Source of the DNA: Antedon mediterranea
Taxonomy: Eukaryota; Echinodermata; Crinoidea; Comatulida; Antedonidae
Length of the DNA stretch: 64,000 bases
Reading direction: 5' to 3'
NCBI RefSeq assembly: GCF_964355755.1
Contig: NC_092670.1
Location: 25,221,795 to 25,285,794, forward strand
Below are positions 37,601 to 49,600 of the stretch, piece by piece. Under the pieces are notes generated by a model that was given only the letters and a program-made list of their open reading frames with translations, did not search any database and was not told where the DNA came from. Numbering within the stretch: the stretch's first letter is position 1; the number at the start of each line of letters is the position of its first letter. A program made the translations under genes and the position numbers.

Positions 37601-40600
37601 AGTACTTGATATTTTAATTATTACAAGTTATATACAGTACTATAGTTAGTAATTATTATTATATACTGTAATAGCCAGTTGCAAACAGGTGTGAAATAAA
37701 ATAATTGTTTGTGATTTTTTATCTTTTATTATAGTGAATTAGAAGTTGTGAGGTTATGACTGAATTGCAGACATACTGAACAGGCCTGTGTTTCCAAAAT
37801 GGTGATGTTTACTCATTTTCTCAATTTTAGAAATTCATGTGCAGTTGATAGCTTTTTAGAATTGGCATTTTTCTGTTTGTTTCATAAACTTGTTACAATT
37901 CAAAGAAACCCATTTTTGGATCTTGTGTATAAAACTTGTGTGAATCGAAATCTAAACTGTCAATATGCTGTTCTGAAAGAAGTTTGTGAGCCTGTGTGGA
38001 ATTGGCTGATCAGTAAAAATAGAAGTTTCTACCCGAAAGGAAGTATCAATACGTCGTTTGAAGAAATATTGGATTATATCTCTATTACTGATGACGAGAG
38101 GAAACTGTTTTCATTAGGCATTCAAAAGATTTGTGCTTGCAAAACATCTCATACATTGTCATTATGCCCTATCTATCTTAGTTCACAATTACTCATTGAT
38201 AACAATCACAATTTACAAGCAGAAGTTGTTGATTTATAAATCAATTACTGCAGTAGTATTAATTTCTGTATAACTGTCATTATATATTTATTAACGGAAT
38301 ATTTCGTTGAATTGTAAAAAAAATGTTTAATTATTGTGTATTTTTATCCTGATATTTACAATCACATGATGAGTTAATTTCAGTGTGTCTATGGGGGCAA
38401 TACGCTTTACTCCTTGCATAATTTTAATGTGTAACATCAAGTTGTATTACTTATTCAAACAGTTGTATTAGTTTTAGTAATTTGTGATGTTGCTACTGTT
38501 GGTAACTTGCTAATCAAAGTCTTTATAAGAGAGTTGACACCACTTCTACAGTCCAAGCAGAAGTTGTTGATTATAAATCAATTACTACAGTAGTATTAAT
38601 TTCTGTATAACTGTCATAATATATTTATTAACAGAATATTTTGTTGAATTGTAAAAAAAATGTTTAATTATTGTGTATTTTTATCCTGATATTTACAATC
38701 ACATGATGTGTTAATTTCAGTGTGTCTATGGGGGCAATACTCCTTGCATAATTTTAATGTGTCAAGTTGTATTACTTATTCAAACAGTTGTATTAGTTCT
38801 AGTAATTTGTGATGTTGCTGCTGTTGGTAAATAAAATTGATATTCAGTGGAAATAATTTTAATTTCTTTTCATTTTTATTGTTGTTATATATTAGGTATT
38901 AATTTTTTAAATTTTATTATTTACTGAATTGTGCCATGGATAAATAATTATCCGTATTGTTATTTCTCCATGGTATAACAGAATATTTTATTCTGTAAAC
39001 AGGAAATACTATTGGGAAACACAGAAAGATAAGCAGGGGGTTAGTGTGATTATTGGAATAGCTAAAATTAAATTTAGAAAAATACTGCGATACAGAGTAA
39101 CTTTTTAAGTACTGGGTGGATTTTTTCGCAAAAAAGTATGTAATGATTCTTTTGATTAAATATATTCAAATTAGAATATAGAATATTCATAATATCAATT
39201 AAAATAATACGGAAAATATAATCAGCCAAACATTTGTTATCTATCATTTCCCCATACAGGAAGCTGTATGACCTCGAGCGTACTTAATCCTTTTTTTCCA
39301 CTTTCACTGGTGACTCTACTTGTAATGAACTTTGACTTCCAGTCAAAGTTTTCGATCAAAACATATCTCATAATGCATCGCGCTTGTTTGGTTACTCTGT
39401 ATGCATCATAATCATGAAACTTCCTCGCGATCTGTGAGAACACCTTCTCAACCGTGACGAGTTGTAAGCAATCCTAATTATTATTATTTATTCAGGCAAA
39501 AGATACATTTTACAAATAGAATCATGTATAACCCATACTCGTGGTTTTAAATCTTTTCGCGACGATTTTCCAGACGAAATGTAATTAAATTAATTTACCT
39601 GTTAATTACGTAAACTCGAATTTTAGACTTAAAATGAATAACTTTAATATTACTTTGATATGATCAATTTAAATTTAGAATATTTTGACCTTCATTTTGT
39701 GTGTTTCAAGGGACAATACATCTTTAAATAGTAAAAATTAAAAACAGTGGAGTAAAAAATGGTACACTTTCTCCACGCAATTGTAGTTGAACATTGGCGG
39801 CGGTAACACATTTCTCGACTGAGAACAGGTTGTGCCTGGTCATCGTGTTGGAGTTGTTTCGTAATCGTAGAAATCGCAACGCGCGCAACGACAGTTACAA
39901 TTTTGAACAAGGAAAAATGCACGTGAATGTTTACAATAAAGTAGTTTTGCTGTTAATTATTTTACAGTAACTGCTCAATTGATGGAACATGGCTTTGCGA
40001 GATGAACTCAACCTGCATGGTGAACGAAACATGTAAGAATTATTTATTACCTAGTCCTAGGGCCTAGTAGCACCAGCTGGGCTTAGCCTCTACTCAGATC
40101 AGATGGAGGAATTAGCCATGATCAATGGGTCTGCGGTGGTGTAAGACAGTCTATGTCTGAGGCTGACCATGGTATTGTGTTCAAAGCAGAGAGACCCTGA
40201 CTGATTTTATATATCATTAAAAAAAATACTCCTAAACGATATTATTAATAATGGATAGTTTTTCAAAAATAATTTTTCCATTCTAGTCACACCAGGACTT
40301 TGCGAGGTGAACATGACAACAATTATCCGTGAACAAGACATCACCACCATCGATTGTAATGTTTGGTAAGTTCAATGAATGATTTCATTTTAACATGTAA
40401 TATAACTTGTAGCTCTAGCAAAAACTGTAAAGTGTTTTCCAAGGTTGAACACTGGTTAATCATTTTAATTCATTTGTCTGCAGCGTGTGTACTAACAGCA
40501 GCAGTCTTGCATGCACCAAGATGATCTGTCCAGCAAAGAGTGATGCTCTTATGACACCAATGTCTTCCCGCTGTTACGATAACGAGGGGCTACCTTATGA

Positions 40601-43600
40601 AGAGAATACATTGAGGAAAAAGGATTGTAATGTTTGGTAGGTTAATAAGTTTTAATTAAAAGACCAAATTTCCAGTAGACATTTTTCTATATTTTTCAGT
40701 TACTATATTACCATAAAACACACCTTTTTTTCCTAACTTTTGTAGTGTATGTACAAAAGGCAAATGGGATTGTACACGTCTTGATTGTTCTCAAGATATC
40801 TTTACAGCTCAGATGCCACAAAATGTCTGTACTGATATCAGTGGTAAAACATACCTTAATGGTGAAACTCTTGTAAAAGACTGCAATGCATGGTAAGTTG
40901 ATAATCTATAAAATGAGCTAGGGCCTAAAATGAAGTGCTTCAATCTGGTAATGTTCAGTATAGGACCTTGCTTATTGATCTTATTTTTGTCTTAAAGAAA
41001 ACATCTGTTAAATTTTCAAATTTGTCAATATAAATTTTTAGGACCTGCTCCAAAGGTGAATGGGCCAGTACTCGTCGCTATTGTTCACCAGTCACTTACC
41101 CAAACACCACTTGTCTGGACACCAACACCAGCAGTATCTTGACCAATGGAAAGACCATTCGACGTGGATGCAATATCTGGTAGGTTTTTACAGTATATAT
41201 ACTCAAAAGGGTTGTAACATAATTTACATTTTGTTTCGTATTTTTTTTAACCGTGATACTAGACTTACTCATAGGTGACTTGGAATCATTCCAAAGATAA
41301 TTCAGGACTATTAAGATTAATTAATAATAAAAATTATGATAAATACTGATTTATTTTTTTGTGTGCAGTGTTTGTAATAGTGGAAACTTGACATGTACTT
41401 CAGAAGAATGCCCAATGGAAACCTCTGGTAAGTAGTACAGAATTATTAATCATTTTGTTACTGTATTATTTGCTTTGATGTTAAATCCTATAATATGAAA
41501 GTATAAATTCCTTTCACATGCCCACAGTTATTCAATATAGCTATTTTGTCTTGTACTTTTCTGATGTGAAAACAGATTTTTTGACCCAAATTCAATTAAA
41601 ACAAGTTAAATTAAATATATTGTTTTGTAGGAATCTGTTTGCGTAAACTTCAACGTTACCTCATCAACAACATGACTAACACAACAAGAAAGAAGATGTA
41701 CCCACCTTCTTGTAACACAACAAATGGTCTTTACCAGCCAGTACAGGTTAGTTAATAAAACAATTACATTGAAAAATATTGAAACAACTTTTATTTCATT
41801 GATGTTGAATATTTTATATTACATCACATAATTGAAATCGCTGTTTTTCTAGGTCATTACAAAAGAAATATAATATTTTAAGGAAATATAGCATCTGGGT
41901 CCTCATAGGTTTAGTCACATGATGCCATATCAATCAATCAATCAATTTTTAATACGGCTTTACCACGTTGAAACACCGGTTCTCGTCAGATCACCGAAGT
42001 TAAGCAACGTTGGGCTTGGATGGGAGACCATCTGGGAATAGCGGGTGCTGTATACGGAGCTGGGGTCCCATTAGGCATTTGAAATCAGCACTGCTGACTC
42101 TTATGGCAGCCCCTGCATCTAGTATCTGCCTCAGACCTCTGGTCAAGGTGGGCACTGGACGAGAGAAGCCCTTGATCAATATCAGGACCAATCAAGGTGC
42201 TTTAAACAGTCCTGGCTTTGTTTGTATCAAACCTGTTAGTGACGGTAATTATCGCTGTTGGTTTCGATTGAATAAAATATTTTTGACACCCTAATGAATA
42301 ACTGTGCAAAGTTTCAGAATTTTATCACAATTTAAAGGATTGGTTCACTTAACAGGCCTACTAAATCACGTTCTCATATTTACATAGGCTATTATATTAT
42401 TTGTAATTTATATTTTTATCTTCTTTATAGTGTTATGGAAAGAGATGCTACTGTGTCACACCATATGGAAGTTACATTCCAAGCACCTATTCCTATGGAA
42501 AGAAACCAAACTGCTCAGCTTTCATCTGTAAGTGCAGCAGAACCCCTCTTTTGCCACACCCAATACAAAGAAAACCCCACTTAAGGGGACAATTTGTCCC
42601 CTCAATAGAGTTCTACTACTGTAATTGTTTTTTGTTTTTTTAAACCATATTTAATGAGGGTGATCCATCCACCTATTGCTGATCATTAGGGACCCTCAGA
42701 GGTTCACAAGACAAACATATACACAAGATCATGCTCTACATAAACAAAGTCTTATTACAAGTCTTTGGAAGTGGAGTAATTTGATCCTTAGAAGAAATCC
42801 TGACATTTGACAGGACTTGAACCCAGGACCCTTGGAGTGGTAGACAAGCATCATAACCACCAAGCCACAACTCCACTCTGTTACCATAAATATCTGATAA
42901 CTTGGGTTTAATTTAACTTTAAATGCCTTTCTTATTTCATTTCATTGTAGACAATATTACCATGCCACCAATGACAGAAATTGAGATGATACCTTTGACA
43001 GAAATTGAAATGAGGCCAGAAGAAGTAGAAAGGATGCAAGAAGAAATAGAGTCTAGGCCAGAAGAAATAGAGTCTAGGCCAGAAGAAATGAAGAGAAAGT
43101 CAGAAAAAATGGAGAAGTCATATCGTAAACCAACATTGATGTATGAGTCTTGTAAGTCTTGTTTCATTATCTCTTTAGCCAATCAAATTGATTTTTAAAA
43201 AAATTCAAATTATTCATTAGCTAGTTAGCATAATACTTCTAGTTTGAATGCAGCGAAAACTGTTGTAAATTGTAGCAATATAACTGTGAGCCTTAACCAT
43301 TATTGGTGTATCTGATCTTTTTATTCTGACGGTTTTTTCAGACAACCTAACCTGTAATCAAAGGATATTGAAGTCTTTAATGTCGCCAATGTCACCACGA
43401 CCAACATGTCTGCCAGACGGTTCCTACACTCCAACCCAATGCTGTTCAGAGTCTAAGATGTGCTATTGTGTTTACAGTAATGGCACATACATTAACGGTA
43501 CTCTGACCCACATCAGTAATGGAATCCCTCTCTGCAGGAACTGGAGACCAGGTATACAAACATTGTATTATTTTTAGTTAAAAGAACAATTTTTAAAAAT

Positions 43601-46600
43601 ACAAGATTATTATTGAGACTTCCCTATCAAGAAGTGTAAGTAGGCCTACAATATGTATTCCAAGATACATCAATATGTGTCATGAGGAGGGTGACAATGA
43701 CGCACTCTATGCCGTCCTTCGACCAATATGTGTCATGAGGAGGGTGACAATGACGGACTCTATGCCGTCCTTCGACCAATATGTGTCATGAGGAGGGTGA
43801 CAATGACGGACTCTATGCCGTCCTTCGACCAATATGTGTCATGAGGAGGGTGACAATGACGGACTCTATGCCGTCCTTCGACCAATATGTGTCATGAGGA
43901 GGGTGACAATGACGGACTCTATGCCGTCCTTCCACCAATGTGTGTCATGAGGAGGGTGACAATGACGGACTCTATGCCGTCCTTCCACCAATATTTGTCA
44001 TGAGGAGGGTGACAATGACGGACTCTATGCCGTCCTTCCACCAATATGTGTCATGAGGAGGGTGACAATGACGGACTCTATGCCGTCCTTCCACCAATAT
44101 GTGTCATGAGGAGGGTGACAATGACGGACTCTATGCCGTCCTTCGACCAATATGTGTCATGAGGAGGGTGACAATGACAGACTCTATGCCGTCCTTCCAC
44201 CAATATGTGTCATGAGGAGGGTGACAATGACGGACTCTATGCCGTCCTTCCACCAATATGTGTCATGAGGAGGATGACAATGACGGACTCTATGCCGTCC
44301 TTCGACCAATATGTGTCATGAGGAGGGTGACAATGACGGACTCTATGCCGTCCTTCCACCAAATGATACTTTGTTTCTTGTTTGTATACATGTTGATTTT
44401 GGTCGAAATAGATGTTGACTTGAATAATATGTAAATTCTGTATGAACTGAGTTTCTCTGAGAACACAGGCTTATCAGCTCTACCTTAATCAAGTTATGTA
44501 TTTGTATATAAATGGTAAAATGTGTATTTTATTTTTTATTTCAGAGGTTGAATCTTCTTTCCCAGGTTGGTGTATTTTAGTAGCTATTTTATCTGTAACT
44601 TTTTAATATTATGTTCACAATAGTACTATATCCTCTAATTAATAAATTTAATTTAATTCTCGTTTATTTAGTCATTCTTTATAATACATAGTATGTAATT
44701 GATGGCTAAGCATCTTGTAATACAAGACACTTTTACAAATGCTCAATGTTTAGAGGTAATAAACATTAAACTTTGGTTTTCAGAGTTATCTACCTGCAAG
44801 ATAAAGGCTAGCATCGCTAAGACTTTAAAGCTACCTTACGTACCAACATGTACTGAAGACGGAAGCTTCTCTCCAATTCAATGCAACATCATTACAGGTG
44901 TCTGCTTCTGTGTTGATTACCTTGGAGATATCGTCCCAGAAACTGTCACCACACGTGCTGGTATTACAACACTAACATGTGAAATGTACCACACCGGTAA
45001 GGACCATAATTTATCAATTATAAATTTTTTTTTTAATGCTTTTTAATATTTTTTTGGGTAAATATTTGTATAGCTTGTAATAATTTAATTTAATGATGAA
45101 TACAATGTCTTACAATATTAATTTACATTGCAAAATCATAAAATGTATATTATATGCAAAATTAATCATTTTCGTTATCATTTTCAGAGGAATGGAGACA
45201 GCAGAAGAAAGACAGAATCATGCCATCTAAAATCTTCTCACACATCATTGATGTAGACACTTTCCCAGAAAGTAAGTCCTTAAATCATACTTTAAAAACT
45301 GACCCAGTGACCTGGGTTGAACAAGTGGTTTATAGTTAAAATAAGATTGCCTGTACCCAACATGAATATTACTGTATTTCAGTATAATCCTCATTCTTCA
45401 ATTTATTTTTTATTGGTCTAATTTCATATAAAAATAAAATTCAGAAAATTTTTGTTAATACACTCTAGTTTATAATGACATGAACAATGTTTAAAACAAT
45501 AGAAAATACAGATAATGTTTAAAAGTTCAAAAAAATAATTTGTATATTCAATAAAAAAAATTGGCAACATTTATAAAAACTATAAAACTCCTTAACTAAT
45601 TTAGGCTAAATTAAGACTTTAATAAATCCAATGTTTATGAAATCCAAGCAAATTCCACCTACAAATTTTTCCCAAATTGTGTACCCTTACCCTCTAGGAC
45701 TAAAATTGGACTAAAATACTATTTGTGATCTATCTTCTATCTATATGCTGTTTATTAAAACATTTCTTACAGGGATGCCAGCATGCTTAAGACAACAGAA
45801 GATTGCTGTTACAATGAAGAACATCTATTCGCCATCATGCCGTGATGATGGTTCTTTCGAACCTCTACAGTGCCCCACTAAAAGCCGTGTGTGCTTCTGT
45901 GTTGATATCACAGGAACTGTTGTTGCAAACACCACATCAGGAGAGCTCACCCCACCTAATTGTGACATGTATCATAATGGTAAGGTTGTTCACATATCAG
46001 AATGTGGCCATAACATTGTATTCAATTTATTACCACATACATGTACATGGGGAATGCATATTTTAAAATCTGTGCTATGCAGATCACAGATTTTTAACAT
46101 TAGTTATAATTAGAAATTCATTAGAGGATAGAGGGTTTATATTATGAAGAATGAGGTTATGGCTATACCTACAAAGCTATGTTTTACACCCCTGATTCTT
46201 TTTAGAGCAATAATTAAACATTCAAATACAAAATATGGGATATTGTGTAAGCTCATTTTGTTCATGTCTTAGTCTTTTAAATGTATAAACTAAAGTCATC
46301 AAGACCTGTACTTAGTATCTTCCTTTATTTCTGCAGTATCACTTTTCAACTTCACTGCCATCAACAACAGCTCCTTCCTTGGATCTCTGCCAACAGAATG
46401 TAAAGAGAACTGTACAACCGTTGGAGTACAGACTCTCAGCGAGGAGACTCTACCATCAAACCGCACCAACATCAGTATGTATACTATACCTACAGTTCTT
46501 TAGATACATCAGTATGTATTCCATAGGCCTACCTACAGTGTACCTTTGTTTGATTTGATTAATTAAAAAGCTAATCTGGTAGGCACTGCACTACTGGCTA

Positions 46601-49600
46601 CCTGGATCAGTGGAGGGCCTAATCCGAATTTCCTCAGTTTCCAATTAAGCTTGAGGACAAAATATTAATACCAAAATCTAATTTTAAAAGTAGGCCAGCC
46701 AAAGAGAAATTTCACACTTTCACAAGTATTCCTAAAAATTATTAAAGGACCTGATATTTACCTGGGTAAGTTGGTTCCCAACCACCAAAGTTAGTGATAA
46801 ATGTGCCCATGACTAAACCTAAATGGTCCTAAAAGAAAAATTGAAAGGAAAATTTTTTCTATTTATCTGTGTAGCTTTGTCAGCATGTGGCCACCAACAG
46901 GTCATCTCCAGCATTGTTCCAGGTGTATTCAGACCAACGTGTAATGCTAATGGTACCTTCTCGCCTCTTCAATGCCAGCCCCAGTCTGGTATCTGCTACT
47001 GTGTTGACACTAATGGTGTTCGTATTGAATCCACTGAAGCCAAGATCTACCTAGGAAATCTACCATCTTGCCAACAGTATTGGAATTGTAAGTGGTTAAT
47101 TGCACTGTAATCGTTGTGCATTTAAGACTATATTTTCATGCACATATTTTTTTGTCCAGTCCTCCTATTTAGTAATTTTTATAAATGTTTGTTTTTAGTT
47201 ACTATTGAAGTGGTGACCAACATGACATCTGTGTATCCTGAGGAGCTTCAGATGGTCAATGCCTTGACCCCTAACAACATCAACATCTCTTCATTGATGA
47301 ACTTCACAACAGCCAAATTCAACTTCACCAGTTTGTTCAACCAGACTACTCTCTCCATGCTCAACCAATCAGAATGGAACATGACCCTGCATACTTTGAT
47401 GTTCAACAGCACCCAGTGGAACACCAGTCTCTTTAATGACACCCTTCTCTCCACGATTATGAACGTCTCCACATGGAATACTACTGTGTTTAACACCGTT
47501 TTCAACGAATCCATCTGGAATCAGACAGATTTTAACCGTCTCTTCAACGCATCACAATGGAATAGCACATTATACACAGTCATGTTCAACAGCTCTATGT
47601 GGAATACAACATTCTTTGATGTCATGTTTAATGTGACACAGTGGAATGATACAATGGTTTCCTGGCTGTTCAATGTCTCACTGCCTAATGTCACTTGTAA
47701 TTTCACAAAATACAATAAGAATCCACGCATTAAAGGTAGGGTGCATTTTTTTCTTATGCATTAACTAAATTTTTTACTTAAATAATTTTTTTTAGTTTTT
47801 AATTTTTTTTAAATTTTAGTTAGTTTCATAGGTTACTGCCATAAATAAATAAAAAAGCTTACTAAATAATTGCATAAACCGGTAGACACAAGACACTAAA
47901 TAAAAATCAAGTCTAATTCTATAATTAAACTTTTTTTCTAAATAATTTCTGTTTTGTTTATTAGATTGCTTTAAGATGCAGAAACTCGCCAGCTGGAACC
48001 CAGAATTTATGGCTCCGACTTGCAACCCTAACAACACATACACAGCTTTGCAATGCAACCGCAAGACTGGCTATTGCTACTGCTCGTATCTAAATGGAGT
48101 TGCCATTCCAGAGACTGTTACACCCATCATTGAAGGAACTCCGTCTTGTTGGCAGTATTCTACTGGTAAGGCTATGTGATATTTCCAGTAAATTAATCAA
48201 TCAAGTTTCTTATTTATTTTAGCATATGAAATAAACAAGAATGATATTTTTTTCCAGTAAACATTACTAACATGACATTGACTGAGAAGAAAATTGCCAA
48301 CTTTACCAAAGAGACTTGGACGCTTGCCAACCGAGGTATCATGTGGAATATGACACTTAACTATCTTTACCAAATTAACAGAACATTCACAAGTAAGTCT
48401 GGTGTGATACATGCCCTTTGAGAGGTCATGCCTTTTGAGAGGTCATAGGTTAGTTTATGTTGGTGGAAGTTATCTTCTTCATGAATCTGTTTTTAGGCTT
48501 TGTTCACATGTAAGCACATACACTACTACGGTACATGTTTTCAACTAGTTGTTTTTATATTGGAGGAACATCTTAAAAACATGATGTAAAAAGAAGTAAA
48601 CGTAAGATTTGTTTCTGTCAAACTGACTGACCAAATAAATGAATACATTTTAAACACACACATTTTTTGTTTTTATTTGTATTAGTGGTAAATCAGACTT
48701 GTTTCATTGGTAACATGTCTATTGCATCAGGAACTAACGCAACCTTTGGCTGCCAAGTGTGGTAAGATATTTCTGCACTTTTTAACTCCAAAATAATTAA
48801 GTGAATGTAATCAATATTTGATGATGATAATAGGTCTTAATAAAAATTGTTTTTAGTAGTTTATGAATTTATATAAACGGTTTTTTTTTTTAAAGCAACT
48901 GTACCGATGGCATCTGGAAATGTAAAATGAATGACACCTGTATGCTAAATGAAACATGTAAGATTATTACTTATTTATTACAAATGATAACACACATTAG
49001 ATTAGATGTTACTTACAGGGTCAAAACAAATTGCATGTATGTTTTGCGATTCTTCTGCCGATCTAAAATGGTTCTGGATCTTTATAATCCACCATTGAAT
49101 CTTTCCCTGAGCTTGTGTGTTGAATTTATAATGTATGAAACATCCATCCTGGGTATCACTGTTTTAAAACATCTGTATTTTTCCCACCTGCAGTCACACC
49201 AGGTGTTTGCCAGGTGAATGAAACTACTATTTTGATGGAGCGAGATATCACCACTGTCGACTGCAATGTATGGTAAGTGACCAATTGTAGATTATAATTT
49301 GTGCACATTTCATATTAGAACCATAACATATATATTAATAGAGTTGAATTTAATGTGATAAATGTTGTCATTTCTAGTGTTTGTGCTCGCAATAACTCTT
49401 TGGTTTGTACCAACATGATGTGTCCTGCCAAGAGAAGCATAGAGGATGTGGCCAAGAAGTGTCTTGATACCCGTAAAAACAAGTGGTATGATGAAGACAC
49501 TGTTCTCCGTATGAGTTGTAACGTATGGTAAGAAATTTGTCATCAAGTTTATTTTATAACTAACTGAAATTAATAATGTTGGTGTTATTACTACACATGC

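Larger units (their letters stand above)
33968..39723. mobile_element. 5.76 kb TTAA-flanked element filling intron 8
   Basis: TTAA (33964-33967) then AGATGTATTGTC at the left; ACATCT then TTAA (39724-39727) at the right, where GACAATACATCT is the inverted end. A second inverted word, ATTACAAGTAGAGTCACCAG, occurs at about 34096 and in reverse at 39309. The same ends and TTAA flanks bound a 322-bp element at 63018-63339. TTAA target sites are typical of piggyBac- and Kolobok-type transposons, but no transposase ORF is visible, so this is probably non-autonomous or decayed. Without it, intron 8 would be about 280 bp; its sister intron 28 is 134 bp. Confidence 0.7.
33847..48392 (+). other. block A: exons 8-27, first copy of the twenty-exon unit
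   Basis: Residues about 210-1243. Exons 8-14 encode five six-cysteine modules of the form C-x(n)-C-N-x-C-x-C-x(2-4)-G-x(3-4)-C-x(4)-C (for example DCNVCVCTKGKWDCTRLDC). Each is cut by a phase-2 intron inside the third cysteine codon (TG|T or TG|C). Exons 15-16, 18, 20, 22, 24 and 26 encode six thyroglobulin type-1 repeats with the typical P-x-C...G-x-[FY]-x-P-x-QC...C-[FY]-C-[VS] order. Exons 17, 19, 21, 23, 25 and 27 are spacers rich in N-x-S/T or charged residues. Confidence 0.9.

Noticed and set aside
39237-39443. 68-codon minus-strand ORF
   Set aside because: It covers the inverted end region of the TTAA element and has no recognisable domain.
41952-42055. Functional 5S rRNA gene
   Set aside because: About 11 nt of the internal promoter and helix are missing and the ends do not pair fully.
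42000-42294. ORFs of 63 and 94 codons on opposite strands
   Set aside because: They overlap the 5S-derived repeat and show no protein-like motif.
43671-44363. CRISPR-like array
   Set aside because: Whole 53-bp units repeat head to tail with no unique spacers; this is a minisatellite in a eukaryotic intron.
47248-47730. Minus-strand ORFs of 69-88 codons opposite exon 25
   Set aside because: They arise from the repeated codon pattern of the sequon array on the plus strand.
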